This document shows, piece by piece, positions 10,491-22,790 of a stretch of 64,000 nt of DNA. Numbering within the stretch: position 1 is the stretch's first letter; every line of letters starts with the position of its first letter. The DNA comes from Isoetes taiwanensis (taxonomy: Eukaryota > Streptophyta > Lycopodiopsida > Isoetales > Isoetaceae). A model generated the notes under the pieces. It was not told the DNA's origin. It saw nothing but the letters and a program-made list of their open reading frames with translations, and searched no databases. The stretch spans positions 348,116 through 412,115 of the forward strand of contig JAJEKV010000100.1 in the NCBI GenBank assembly GCA_021234155.1. The letters are read 5' to 3'. The position numbers and the translations under genes were made by a program.

Positions 10491-12637
10491 TTTCTAGCTG
10501 CCACTTGAATTCATTACGTGTAGATCATTTGGAAGCCATTGCCATAAATAGCGAGCGTGTTTGTTTGGACTTGTTTTACTCTTATCTTGCTCTTCTTAGA
10601 TCACTATTAGCTTTTACTTCTAATATGAATTAGAGGACCGCAACAACGTACTGGATCTGTGTTGGTTGACTATCAAAGTTGCCAAGAGAATGCCATGTAG
10701 GTTATTGCTGCCTCTATAGCAATGCTTATTCATGCAAACTTGAATGTGGGCTGGAGCCCTTATATACCCTCGGAATTGCAAGTGTTTGAACAGAAAATGC
10801 ATAGGACCTTTTATGCACCCAACGATGTTGCTGGTCATAGTTGGTACAAGCAGATATGGTTTCGATTGCCTTCCTAGATAGTCTTCCTAGATACAGTTCA
10901 CATTGTCTATATCACTTGGTCAGTCAACCATTTTATTGCAATGAAAATATTATGTATCCCTTGGTGATACAACCATTAGCTACACAATTCTCCAAACCTT
11001 AGCTTAGTAGAACAACCGAGTGTGGAGTGGTATTGAAACTATAAACTGAGTAGACAACATGATTCATTGATGTGGAGCTTTACACCTATAAGTACAGGTT
11101 GGATAAAATTCAAAGGCATACATATAATGACAAAGCGAAGTACTCTCAATATTTACTTGGATTGCAATAAATTGATAGCCACTCCTTTCAAAAATTTTCA
11201 ACCTACTCTCTGCTGCACAACTTGTGGCTCGATCTGAGTTCATGCGATGGGTACTAGATTCTTGCGAATAATAGGTCGTGTTGAAAAGATTTGATGTTTG
11301 GCAGTTGCATGTGAACATGTAGATTGTCCACTACAAAAGAAACAAAAAATGCCAGACTGACCTGACCAACAAATACCTGCAGAACATTCAACAAAAGGGA
11401 AATACCATATGAGATTCAATTTGGCATTCGAGAATTGAATCATAAATAAAATGAAATTTAAGAATGAAGAAAGATGGAGAAAGCTACAGGAAGGATTGTC
11501 GCCTTAAAGGCTCTTGCTACACTGCTACAATTCATTCTTCCTTCTATGCAAACATGCTTGATATAATCAAAGTGAAAAAGACAACCTTTCAAGGAGATAA
11601 TTGTTCTTCAACAGCTAAATAACATGCAGTGTTCCACTCCATAGAAACATATGCAGGCACAGTCTGTCCATAGCATGAAGTTCCAAATTAGCTGCCTGCC
11701 CCATTTGCACTTTGGAAAGAGGCAAAGTATTAGAGTAAAGTGATCCCAACTTAGATCTAGGTGTTAATGCTTCCTAGATGCTTCAGCTTAATTAGAAGCT
11801 TGCTATTGGTTGGAAGTAATGGCGATGGAATTCTGGTAGTGTCTGTCGTTTAACTTGGCACTAAATTTGTTGTCCTCTGTTTTAAGGTACATATATACAA
11901 AATCACCAAATATGTTAGATCATATATGCACTACATGACACATGAAATCCAAAAGCAAGTTCACAAAGCACTTACACAATGTGAACCACTGGAGCTCATT
12001 AGATGCAACGAGACTTGCAAACCCCGTGGTGCACCAGACGCTTCTTAAAGCAAAGGTGGTTCCAAATTGTTGTCCTTGCAGAATAAACAAATCTGTTAAA
12101 TACTATTGACACATGAGCAAGCTCACAAAGCACTTACAATCTCAGTTCATTGAAGAACCTTCTTAGCTGCGATCGGAGATACAAACTTTGTGGTGCAATA
12201 TTCCAGATGCTTCCTGAGAATGCAACGCTGGCTCCAAAAGACGTTTGTGGAGGAAAAAATGCCTTTCTGAAAATTTTGTCTTATGCACCATGTAGACAAA
12301 AACGTGCATATAGCTTGCTAACTGTCTCGTATAAACACAGAATAAATTATGATGAGCCTATTTGCAAATCATTACAATCAAGTTATGCCAATCAAGCATA
12401 GTATTTCGAATCTATATTTTTGGCTGAAACTTAGAATCAGAAGTAAAGGGTACATGCTCTATGGGAGCTACATTTATAGACGCATAGATCTTTTAAATAA
12501 AACTGCAACATATACTGCATTGTTACATATTGCTTTATAGCAAAAAATTCCAACTTGGCAAATATTGTAGCGTGTCACAAAGACCGAAAAGACAAACATA
12601 TGGAACAAGATATTTCAAAATGGTAAAGGTTTTTTGA

Positions 12638-12905
12638 CCTGATCAAATTGAAGCATCCTTTTAAATTGTCCTACTTGCTGCAATTGTTGTCTTCATCAAT
12701 GGTACCAGAATGTAAAAGCACGAAAAATACAGAAATGTCTTTCCCCAAGTAGCCCTTTTGCACTTCTATAACCTGATCAAATTGAAGCATCTTTTTAAAT
12801 CGTCCTGCTTTCTGTAATGGTTGGCTTCATCAATGGTACCAGAATGTAAAAGCACGAAAAATACAGAAATGTCTTTCCGCAAGCGACCCTTTTGCACTTC
12901 CATCC
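12638..12905. repeat. Tandem duplication, two 134-bp copies
   Basis: ACCTGATCAAATTGAAGCAT begins both copies (about 12638 and 12772), and each ends with GACCCTTTTGCACTTC or its variant. A handful of substitutions separate them. Confidence 0.88.
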
Positions 12906-14867
12906 TTTCAATCAACTTGCAAAAGCAACCTAGTATAAAATACATGCTCTATAAATGATGCTTTAAGTTGAATAATGAAAGAACTATAAAGGACATACCT
13001 TTTTCTTCCAAAACTTTACCATGCATACATACAGATGCAGCCATTAGTTGGGCGTCAAAATTATAGCTGAAGCCTGTTGTGAATAAAAACCAATGCTTCC
13101 CTTACATTTAGACTTAAGCTTTTTGTGAGTCCAACACATTTTGAACGAAAGCTTTTTATAATCTAAAAGTCATGCATCTGATACTTGATGTCTAAAAAAA
13201 TCAAGCAATATGTATACAAACTACCCTGCCAACATAAATAGAATCCAGATGAATAAAGCTTATTTAAATAAATTTAAAGAATCAACCAACAAAAATGCCT
13301 ATATCCCTAAAATGTATCTCTAAAATAAGTTATAGGCTAGTAGAAGCTCAAGCAGGGCACCTTCAATAGATGCACAACATTTTGAGATGAGTATCCTGAT
13401 TCCAGCAGTCTATGGCTCCTATATCTCTTTATTTAGATCTGTATGCATACATATGGATCTGTATGCAAAGTTGATTAGATGCTCTACCTACAGTTGAGAC
13501 TGCATAATTGCATAACCGGGGGTCGTAACACCAAAAAATAGAAATCTATTTAAATAAATCAAATTCAAGGGAATGCAATCTATCACCAGCAAAGAAAAAA
13601 TGCCTAGGAGAATAAATAGATAACATGTAAGAACAAATGGATATCAAATAGTGAGTACACCACATAGTGACTCAATGCAATATTGAAGCCTAAAGCAAAT
13701 CCACAACACCATGGATTTGATGTTGGAGGTTGCATCTGCAACAACTCTAGACAAAGAAGATGGCTGCTAAAGAACTTAGCTCCCATGCAACTCAAGACAT
13801 GGTATCTCTCTTCTTGTTTCAGTCTGACCAGAATGCAGCTTACAAAGTTACTTCTCTTTTTGCAAAGAGAATGCTTCAAGAACTCAAAACCATGATATCG
13901 TGCCTCCAAGTTCCTTCGTAGTTGTTGTGCATGTGTGGTATATAAAACCCTGTGGCAGAGAACAAAAAAACCGTCAGATCAAAAAGCTTAAACATTAACA
14001 GCATACAAATGTGTCATCTTCAATCCTGTCGCTCTTGGTGCCCCAGGTTAAATGTAGAACAGGACAGAGGAATTACCAAGGAACCTCGAGAAATTAGTTT
14101 TTGGAAAGCTAATGAATGAAAACGTACCATAGAAGCAGCGAAAATTGACATCATCTAAAAAGATATGAACCGAACCCTGGCCATACCGTGCCAAATTCAC
14201 AAAAGCAGTTACAACGACGGATTTTCACAGAGATAAGAAAACGGCCTCAATGCTAGAAATGCAAACTATCTATCTATGATATCTCGAACCTAGAAATCAT
14301 ATCAAAGTTTTTTTTTCTCGATTTTTAGAAATTCGGAAATATTTTCTGACGGGGAAAACATTTAAAACCTTAGAAAAATCAACACAGAAAAAAATCCAAA
14401 AAGTTTTCGGCATGTCGGAAAAACCAAATTTAAACGATAGGATTACACCTAGAGGATATATTATGTGGCTTAACATAATATATAAGCACCGTTGCTAGTA
14501 TTATCGATACATATATAGGTAGTATAATTTTTGTTCTTAAAAATTAAGAATGTAATGTTTTTGGGGTGAGGACAGGCCCTGGACTTGATGCTTGTAGCTT
14601 TTTAGGCTTATTCGAATTTGAAAAAAAAAAAAGCATGTGCTGGACACTAACGGAGGGCAAATTTCTCTCTTCGTCCAAAAAAAAAAGTGCAATCTAGAAG
14701 CTGCTGCGGATTTGGATCTTCCCCTTTCTTTCTTGCTTTGCAAGTAATCCCTTACTTTGGTTCCTTGAGCAAAAGATAGTGCTTCACTATGGATCCTCTG
14801 CTTTGATCTATGTGATGCATCGGCAAACAGAGATGAGCGTAGAGGATGAAGCTCTCTTTACTTTTCA

Positions 14868-15100
14868 AAGAATAGAATAGAATAGTTTTTTTAACGTCCA
14901 CGGAGACCAATAGGTCATGGGACCCATACAATGGACTAGTACAATCATTACTACTAGGATTAAAAAACCCCTGCCTCGAAAGGTTTTCAAGGGAAAAACC
15001 TTTGCAGTAATGATGATACTAGACAAGCTTAGATAATGACTACTGAGGGCTAAGGTTTTTAGACACTTCATTATAAAACATGGGATTTTTAGCAAACAAA
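14868..15100 (-). mobile_element. LINE 3' end (minus strand) with AGAAT tail
   Basis: The sequence is the reverse complement of the 3' end of the LINE relic at 16788-17402: AGCTTGTCTAGTATCATCAT, a GAGGCAGGGG block, CATTGTATGGGTCCCATGACC, TTGGTCTCCGTGGACGTTAA. It ends in a short TTCTA tail (AGAATAGAATAGAATAG at 14871-14887 on the plus strand). It is 5'-truncated, as usual for LINEs. Confidence 0.75.
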
Positions 15101-15518
15101 GAAATGAAAATGTTTGTCAGGCTAGCTTCAATTTGTGATGCTATGGTAGTAGACGGACATGGCATGGCGAAGCCATGGCATTATGCGGGGGAAAAAAAAA
15201 AAATGCGTGAGGTATGAAGAGTGTTGGCTTATTCTGATTGCCAGAGTAATGTTAATAAAGCATATGAATCCGTGAAGAAAAGATGTTAGGAGTGAGTTAT
15301 TTGACTCTGTTTGTTCTCTGAAACAATCAAATCAAACTTTCGGCTTTGCTTAGGGGATGCAATGAAATTACATGGATGACAAGTGGCTCATTGGCTTTGG
15401 TTGTATTGTTAGTAATTATGTATAATTACAGCATGGGAGTATTTGGTTCAACTCAAAATCCAGCTGCAATGGAACAAAAATTGAGAAGTGAATAAAAGGA
15501 AAAAATATTGCAGAATCA

Positions 15519-16375
15519 GTGATCTACTTTTTAGTAGGGCATTTCGAAGAACATAAAGTAGATGCATGTCAGTTTGTAGAGTTTGGAGCATACGTGGTGA
15601 GTCCAAACAATTTTTGTGTAGTTCATCCTCCTTCAAGACCAATTCATGTTTTTGGCAAACCCCAATTCAAATATATCTGGAATCCTTCATCAAATTCAAG
15701 AACATGGGTCATAAAGTTCATGGCAGAAAATTTTCTTCTAGATTGGGGCAGAACAAGATACACATGGGGCTATGGGAGAACATACACAGTTGTTGTATTA
15801 AAATGCGATTTCGTTCAAGAAGTAGGCAGCAATGCAAAAGGAGGAACATTGTCTATAGAAGCATCAAAGGGTCAAGTTGTAGGTAAAACCCTAGTGCTTG
15901 TGCCGTTTTTAGCTATGGAAGAAGATGCTAGAAATTTCATGAGGAAATATTTTGAGCCTCCTTTTCCATATGACAACTTGTACTGTAGATCACCTGTCTA
16001 TGGATATTCCACAAAGAGTGAAAGAATGGATTGCTTAGCATGCTCAATCTTTTGGGCTGCAGTCTCATATTGTTCTTCATGATACAGGAGAAATTGATTC
16101 AGGCGTTAGAAGGGTTCTTGAGCCTTGGGTTAAACTTGGTAGAGGGACTATCCAGGACCTTGGACAGTCAATGATTGCCTTCTTAAATATAAATTCATGG
16201 CAAATTGGACCCTTTTCTTTAACCTTGATAGATATATGTACATTCCACCATACAAGACATTGGGCATGGTACTTGAAGATTTCAAGAACTACCCACAAGT
16301 CCTAATTTTGCAGGTTGAAATGTCCACAAATCTGTGCATTGAAGAAGACGAAAAAAACAATAATTCAAGGTAAAC
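15519..16375 (+). pseudogene. Galactan beta-1,4-galactosyltransferase-like (GT92) pseudogene
   Basis: GT92 galactan synthases (GALS family, Golgi, pectic galactan side chains) are recognised from the order of motifs: ACQFVEFGAYVVSP, PIHVFGKPQFKYIW, DWGRTRYTWGYGRTYTVVVLKC, YDNLYCRSPVYG, then after a frameshift near 16010 VKEWIAQHAQSFG, HIVLHDTGEID, VRRVLEPWVKLGRGTIQDL, and after another near 16165 NDCLLKYKFMANWTLFFNLDRYMY. The last block should carry the metal-binding FDVDEY-type motif; here it reads FNLDRY, so key acidic residues are gone. It starts at the catalytic part without the N-terminal anchor, and the C-terminus is lost after about 16370. Two frameshifts plus the lost motif make it a pseudogene. 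Confidence 0.85.
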
Positions 16376-16787
16376 AATAGAGAAAAGAAGTTCTTCCTAC
16401 TTTAAAAGAAAATTCTATGAATGAGTGGAATTATATTATTCTATGTTGCTAATTGTTTAGGCAATGGAGATTTGAGAAGCTAATCTCCAAGACATCAAAA
16501 CAGGAGTCTAGCATATAAAATATACCATTAGAGCTTGGAAAGCAGATACTATAGGCAGTTCATCTTTCTAAAGATGTAACAGGAAAAACGACAAGAAGTC
16601 TTAAGACTGCAATTCAATATTAGCATTACCATGATATAATAGACAAGGAGGGACAGCTTTGTAGCCAGTTTTATAAATTGAAGAAAAATGCACAAACATG
16701 TACATGGTTTACCCGTTGGTCTGTGCAATTGGAACACTACATGGTGCTTCCTAGTTCTAATTTTAAGCTTTTTATAACAATATCTCG

Positions 16788-17402
16788 ATGGTCGTTTTTC
16801 TCAAAAGATATGGAATGCAGTTACCTTGGCCCAAGTTAAAACTGGTCATTATCATTCCCACTTTGGCATCAAGACCACAAGCTTATTCTTGGTTTATTTT
16901 CAGAAAAGAGATTGAAGCTATTGCATCAATTCGTACATGGTCCCACAGGCTACGGATTGAGACAGGTAGATGGGAGCGTCTGCAATTGCCACGAGAAGCA
17001 AACTTATGTGCATGTTGCCAGTTACAGATTATTGAAGATAAAAGCTACACTCTGCTAAGGTGTCTTGCTTTTGAGATGGTCAGGAATCGTTATTTGACTT
17101 TAATATTCTATTCGACGCTCCCATAACTTCTCAAAGCCCCATCCATGCATGACACGTATATACACTTGAGGTTCTAGACGAGCATCTTCAATTACGGAGT
17201 CCTCAGTAGTCATCATGGTCTTCTTATATTTTTTTTTCCTGCTTATCTAGTATCATCATTACTGCAAAGATTTTTTCCTTGAAACTGTCGAGGCAAAGGT
17301 CTTTTAATCCTAGCATTAATGGTTGTACTAAGCTATTGTATGGGTCCCATGACCTTTTGGTCTTCATGGATGTTAAAAGATCTGTTTTATTCTATTATAT
17401 TA
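16788..17402 (+). mobile_element. LINE relic: ORF2 C-terminus and 3' end
   Basis: About 16920-17090 encodes RTWSHRLRIETGRWERLQLPRE followed by CACCQLQIIEDKSYTLLRC, the zinc-binding C-terminal tail common in plant and invertebrate LINE ORF2 (a C-x2-C and E-D-E-H-type pattern, here decayed). The 3' UTR (17140-17390) matches the reverse complement of 14868-15100 and ends in TATTCTATTATATTA, a decayed form of the AGAAT-type tail. Confidence 0.75.
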
Positions 17403-17692
17403 TGCTTATGATGATAGCATGAGAATCCTTGGAACCTTTGTCACGGACCGTGAGATCCAACAAATAGGATTGCAGGACTAATTCATTTTTGTTAAAGAGT
17501 ATTAATCAAGGTGGCTATAGACATTTGATTAATACTGTATTTTCATTTTTTTATAGTTATCGAGGAACCTTATTCCAAGCATTGATGCAATAAATAGATC
17601 ACTATGTTAGGGACAATGTTCCGTCACGAGACATTATCTAGGGTACGGGCACTCGTGAGCTACATTCGTGATGCTTTCCAAAGAGCCTGAAC

Positions 17693-18060
17693 TACATAAC
17701 AAGCACTCATCATTAATTCTTTATGTTGGAATATCTAGTCAACAATCCTATACACACAACAAATCTTGTGAGCTCTTAAGAGAAGAAAATAATACTGGTA
17801 CAATGGCCATTGTTACAGCTTGAAATAAGTATTTACCCTAGCATGATTGTACTCGTCCAAACCACAACTTAAGTACATATAGCAAACACTCATCATTAAT
17901 TCTTTGTGTTCGAAGATCTAGGCAACAATCCTATACACACATCAAATCTTTGGAGCTCCCAAGGGAAGAAAATAACACTAGTGCAATGTGCATTGTTACA
18001 GCTTGAAATGGGTATTTACCTTGACATGATTGTACCCATCCATGCCACAACAGTTTCGTC
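17693..18060. repeat. Tandem duplication, two copies of about 187 bp
   Basis: ACTCATCATTAATTCTTT begins both copies (about 17702 and 17889), and both contain AACAATCCTATACACAC and TTGTTACAGCTTGAAAT. No coding capacity. Confidence 0.85.
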
Positions 18061-19639
18061 CGCCATGCCATCTCTAATATTGCGACTCGCATTAATCACC
18101 ACAAACATTGCATGGAAGCTAGTGTTAAAGAATCTGAAGAATCTGTCATATTATCTCTACTTCACACAGACATTGCATTATCAGACGGATGTTAATAGTG
18201 GGTCCAAACTCATATGTTTGGAACCAAAGAAATGTTCGGGGTGGCCTTGGCCACCGCGATAAATTTCTTGCATTGTTAAGTATAATACAACAAGTGCCAA
18301 TGTGCCATGGACTCCAATACTATTTCATCTTCGTGCCGCCACCTCCTATAGGCTCTTGACATGCAGGCTACATACATGGCATACATGTGCCGAGCCAATG
18401 TGTACTGACCTTGTACATGTCATCTAGGTGATATGTACTGTGATGCGGCAACATAATTTCTTATCACCTTCTGCCAAGGCACCACTTGCTAGTTATTTCA
18501 TTACAACTTAGCAATTTGTAACCTATAAGTCTTCCAGTATTTTAAAAACCTTACACTTTTAATACCGACTACCTTGAAATCCTCTATAGCTGTGAATAGC
18601 CGCCTCCCAGTAATAAACCCAACCATGCAAGGATCGTTTCAGGGCATGGTTTAGGTTGCGTTTTTTATCCACCCCATTTGATCTGATTTAATAAGATGTT
18701 TGAAATGTTAGAATTGGTCATCTAGGATTCGTTAGAGAATGATAATATGCTTGTCATAACATAGCAGGAGGCGGTTTTGAACAAATTAAATAAGGGACCA
18801 TGTAAAACAAAAGAGTCGAATTTTTCACACAGAAAGGCTAGCCGAATTTGCCCTAACAAAAATGCAGAGGTTCAAATAGGGGATATGAAGTTGCAGATTG
18901 TTGTAGAAGAATTTCAATTTAGAGTTGAAGTATATGTGTAGGACATAGCAGATTGGGCATAGCCGATTTGAGGCAGGGGGGAAAAACTCGTGGAGTAGGT
19001 CGAATTTTGCAAACAATTGCAGGTTGGGCCCTTCCATACCAAGGCAAGATCTATGACAATAGGGGAAATTGAAATTTACAGAGATCAAAAGATGATAATA
19101 CATGTGAATATGTAGCACAATAACAGGGGGTTGTTTTTGTATTTTTATACTTTTTTCCCTAAGGTTTTTATATGATTTGGTGGTGTAATCTCGTGGATGT
19201 ACTAATGCGTACATCTAGAGTGCGCATACAGTTTCATGTTTTTTTAGTGGCAATTGCCAATGGTTTGACCCATGCTAAAAAAAAAAAACCCAAAAAAAAA
19301 AACAAAAAAAACAAAATCTAGAGGCATGCAGGGCTCGATAGCTTAACTTTAGGGTTGATTTTCGCTTGGTCGGTCGGAAGGCATGGAAGGCATCTAGGCT
19401 TCCTCGATTTGCAGTCATCCAAATCGGCCAGAGTTATAGTTTTGCCAGAGTTATAGTTCAAGATGCAAGTTGCAGATTCCATTTCTAGCATTAGTTCTGA
19501 TTTACAAAAGCTCTCAAACATTAGTTCTTGGGCGAGATTGAGAGCTCCGTTCTATCATCTTTTTGATCCGTGTGCAGAATATCGTATGGAGTATGTTTTA
19601 ACAAAAGTGCAATCCAATCTGCTGCCGAAGAGGCCGAGC
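18061..19639. other. Non-coding interval with no recognised gene
   Basis: AT-rich DNA with no supported gene; an A-rich low-complexity run with interspersed C lies at 19275-19316. Confidence 0.5.
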
Positions 19640-20437
19640 TCATATTTTCTGCAGAATCATTAAATTCTGAACTTCTTGATTTGCTGCTGACGGAAGAATT
19701 TGGGCTGCATTTTTCGCCTGGTGTTCAGTTTGCGGTATGTCTTTTTCTGCAATTCTAGACCGTATTTCATGTTTTTGACAATCGGGTTCTTTTAAAATGG
19801 TCATACGAGTGTACATGCTTGCAAATCCACCTACAGGAAGGCAGAGAAGAGCAAGATCTGGCAAATTGTTTTCTTTTGGTAATAGGCAAAAAAATGCCCC
19901 CCAGACTGGGATTGTCATATATACAGATATTGCCGTCGATGCACAAATGTCTCCTAGGCTGCAGCATTCAAGTAGGCTACAAATTCCTGCACATACCAGA
20001 CCGCTATAAACAGCAGGGCACCATGAAAATCCCTGTATTCCTTGTACAAAGTCACTGATTCCATGTGGGCTGATGGCTATATTAATGATTTCCCAAAACG
20101 TATTGAGAACTAAAGCTGCTGCCAAGCTTGTTGCATTTAATCCTTTGCCATCTAGTTTTCCAAAAAGAGCTTCAGATCTCAACATTTGGATTCCTGAGAT
20201 TACAAGATCGAGAATGGACCAAAAGCCTCCTAGTTTGGGAACAGAAATACTACTCCATCCAGCTCCTTCCCCTTCCAATATGCCCAGATCTGTGATTATC
20301 AAGAAACAAGAGATCAACGTCCAATCTAAATACACATCAAGTGATGTTTGCACAACTTTTGTAAAGCACTTACCTAATATGGAGACTATGGATGTCATCC
20401 ATGTGAACACATCCGCACGCCAGCCAGAAAATTGCAT
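19640..20437 (-). CDS. Possible multi-pass membrane protein, unknown
   Basis: Not recognised. From the ATG at 20437 an uninterrupted frame of about 265 codons runs to 19640, much longer than chance in this AT-rich DNA. The product is hydrophobic, with about five or six stretches long enough to cross a membrane (for example SLDVYLDWTLISCFLIITDLG, SLAAALVLNTFWEIINIAI, VYMTIPVWGAFFCLLP), cysteine-rich in the middle, and ends in a polar Glu/Gln/Ala-rich tail. A second open stretch on the same strand (about 20735-20505; QPPLEEIKALSWLVWSLDFL) could be an upstream exon, but no clean splice pair was found. It may be a real intron-poor gene, an exon of a larger one, or chance. Confidence 0.35.
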   Translation of the reverse strand: MQFSGWRADVFTWMTSIVSILGKCFTKVVQTSLDVYLDWTLISCFLIITDLGILEGEGAGWSSISVPKLGGFWSILDLVISGIQMLRSEALFGKLDGKGLNATSLAAALVLNTFWEIINIAISPHGISDFVQGIQGFSWCPAVYSGLVCAGICSLLECCSLGDICASTAISVYMTIPVWGAFFCLLPKENNLPDLALLCLPVGGFASMYTRMTILKEPDCQKHEIRSRIAEKDIPQTEHQAKNAAQILPSAANQEVQNLMILQKI

Positions 20438-20892
20438 CAAGATGGGTAGAAACGAGAATCAAAATTGGGTTGTGGGCATGGTTAGACTTAGAACCTTATA
20501 GTTTTCATTGTTTATAAAAATGGCGATAGACTTTGAGAGATTTGCCTCTCACCGTGAGTCCAAATATAAGAGAAACTTCATTTGAGACACCAACATTTGC
20601 CTTATAGGTTCCAAGTACATTGTGCAATAATCCCAAAAAATCCAAGCTCCAAACCAGCCAAGACAACGCTTTGATCTCCTCGAGAGGCGGTTGGAAGAAC
20701 AGGCAAAACACAGGCGGGCAAAGAGGGATCGACAAGAGAGTTTAAGCTCTCTGGCACCTCTAAAGAACCATGATCACTCATCTCGCACCACGCGCAGTTC
20801 ACGATCCATACAAGGCAACCAATATGTGAAGCATGAACAAAAATTTGCCTTTATGTGGCAAAAAAGCAGAGAATTTTAGAGCAAGAAGTCGG

Positions 20893-20924
20893 TGATGGTG
20901 ATGGTGATGGTGATGGTGAAGGGT
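20893..20924. repeat. GGTGAT hexanucleotide microsatellite
   Basis: About five copies of GGTGAT in a row. Confidence 0.9.
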
Positions 20925-21569
20925 CGACTACGAGGCATTGGCAGGAACTTTAATTTCTTTGATGCTTTGAATAGATTCTTGCACCCGAGTCTAGAGACAG
21001 CTCTTGTGGGGATGATCTGCATCATTGTGGTATGATCGAGAGACAGGCACTGTGCAGATGCAAGAGAGCTGTGAAGCTGCATCTTGACAGGCACTCTAGA
21101 TTAAATTTTGCACCCTAGACCAAATTTTGAAATGGCTACTTTAGGATTCCAGTGAGGAAAACCTTTCTGGCAAGCTACAGCTGAAGGTGGTATGGTTATT
21201 ATATGTGAGAAATAGGGTCTACCGCTGCAGCAAGAACAATGCAAAGGGAAGTTGGTATTATATAAGGAATTGGGTGGTGACGCTCAAACAAAGGTGGCTC
21301 TCTTAGAACTCAGAACCTACATGTTCTTTTCCTGGCAAAAACAAAGCAGAAGGGCTCCAACAACTGTTGCCACTGTTTAATGACGTCACAAAAAGCTGAG
21401 GGCCCAACTCTTTTTGTAGTTGTGTTGACCCGAGATGCTGCTTGTCCATTCCGCAGCCTCCTTTACATAAGTCGAGGTTGTTACAGGTATTATATTATAT
21501 GTTGATAAATAACTTCTTTTCTTGTTTGCATTGGGAGTTAGCCCAATAACAATAATGAAATTAGTTATT

Positions 21570-22110
21570 ACTGTATGCAGGACCAACTGGAAAAATCATC
21601 AAGGATGAGATTATTAACTTTATTCCTGGCATGGCCTTGAAGCCTACAGACTTGGCTGTCTTGTTCTTCACTCAATCAGGAAAACTAGCAGGGATCAATA
21701 AGGGATATAAAATATTGTTCCGACAAAAATATGTTCTATCAAGTAATTTTGACGAGCTTGAACTAGTAAAAACAAGGACAATAAGAGATATTCTAATGCA
21801 GAGTTCAAGTTATTTAGCAGTGAGACCATTATTGCCATCTTCATTTTTGGGCTTAGGAGATAATGAAGAACAAATGAGAATATCAAACAAAAGGTACCTA
21901 GAGTGGTTAGATAAATAAAAAACAATGTCAGTATTGCATGTGTCATTTGGATTGTGAGGTTGTTGCGGGATTTTTAAGTCATTGTGGTTGGAATCCGACG
22001 TTGGAAAGTATACGTGCGAATGTACCCATGATTGGTAGCGTTGCATTCCTTCTGCAAGGGCGAGAAGGAGAGATTTGTTGGAAGAGAAGGGATAGAGGAG
22101 GCTTTGTAAA
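21570..22110 (+). pseudogene. UDP-glycosyltransferase (GT1) pseudogene
   Basis: Plant UGTs transfer sugars to small molecules in the cytosol. Seen here: DEIINFIPGM and LKPTDLAV near the start, FDELELVKTRTIRDIL, RPLLPSSFLG, RYLEWLDK, and after a stop SVLHVSFG; then GFLSHCGWNPTLESIRANVPMI (about 21960-22035), the second half of the PSPG box. The first half of the PSPG box, with its tryptophan and glutamine, is missing between SFG and GFLSHCGW, and two stops interrupt the frame. The N-terminal acceptor domain is absent. Clearly dead. Confidence 0.88.
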
Positions 22111-22402
22111 TGTGTTAAGATGTCCTACCATGAAAACCATGTTGTGTTGCATATTCGAATTTGTTAGGGCCCGAAGGGCCAAAAAATACACATTACCTCA
22201 TTTAACAGTCTCTCTCATTGTTTTTAACATTTAGTATAGTTCATAGTTCTTAAATTTCTTTTATAAAATCATTATAATTTAAACGGCCTCTTTTCTAAGG
22301 CATTGAATGTGCATTGCTCTTTCGATTGCTTTGTTAGGGCCCGAAGGGCCCAAAATTTTTTTTTCATATAATAAACAACACACAACTACCATTAATATTA
22401 AT

Positions 22403-22790
22403 TAACACAAACCATTGCATTTAACACATTTAAATTAAATCCCCCTGAAACCCCCTTTGGTTTGAGTGCATATTCACAGGGGGGGTGACGTAGGGCAGCG
22501 AGAGCCCCTAAAATTATGTCCCGCATGTACGAAATCAACACCATGTGGTATATTACCTCAAATCTTATAGTATTTTGCAAATCTTGTTATACAGTATAGC
22601 AAATTTTGTACATGGATATCCCACAAACGAGGAACTTTATGTACGGTGTAGATTAAGGCATAAAGGGTGAATATGCCTATCCAACAGCTCTCGATGCCCG
22701 GAGTCACCCCCCGTGTGAATATGCACACAAACCAAAGGGGGTTTCAGGGGGATTTAATTTAAATGTGTTAAATGCAATGGTTTGTGTTAA
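22403..22790. mobile_element. MITE-like element with about 85-bp terminal inverted repeats
   Basis: The left arm (ATTAACACAAACCATTGC..., 22403-22487) and right arm (...GCAATGGTTTGTGTTAAT, 22703-22790) are near-perfect reverse complements and include CCCCCTGAAACCCCCTTTGG. The 215-bp centre is non-coding. TTA/TAA at both ends would fit a Tourist/PIF-type 3-bp target duplication, but AT-rich flanks make this unsure. Confidence 0.85.

Larger units (their letters stand above)
9148..14867. other. Non-coding interval with no recognised gene
   Basis: AT-rich sequence between element A and the first LINE relic. I see no convincing coding region on either strand. It holds two blocks of local duplication (10235-10490 and 12638-12905), a short GATGCACTTATA duplication near 9725-9755 and poly-A/poly-T runs. 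Confidence 0.6.

Noticed and set aside
13604-13909. 101-codon frame on the minus strand
   Set aside because: No recognisable motif and an equally open frame on the other strand; not supported as a gene.
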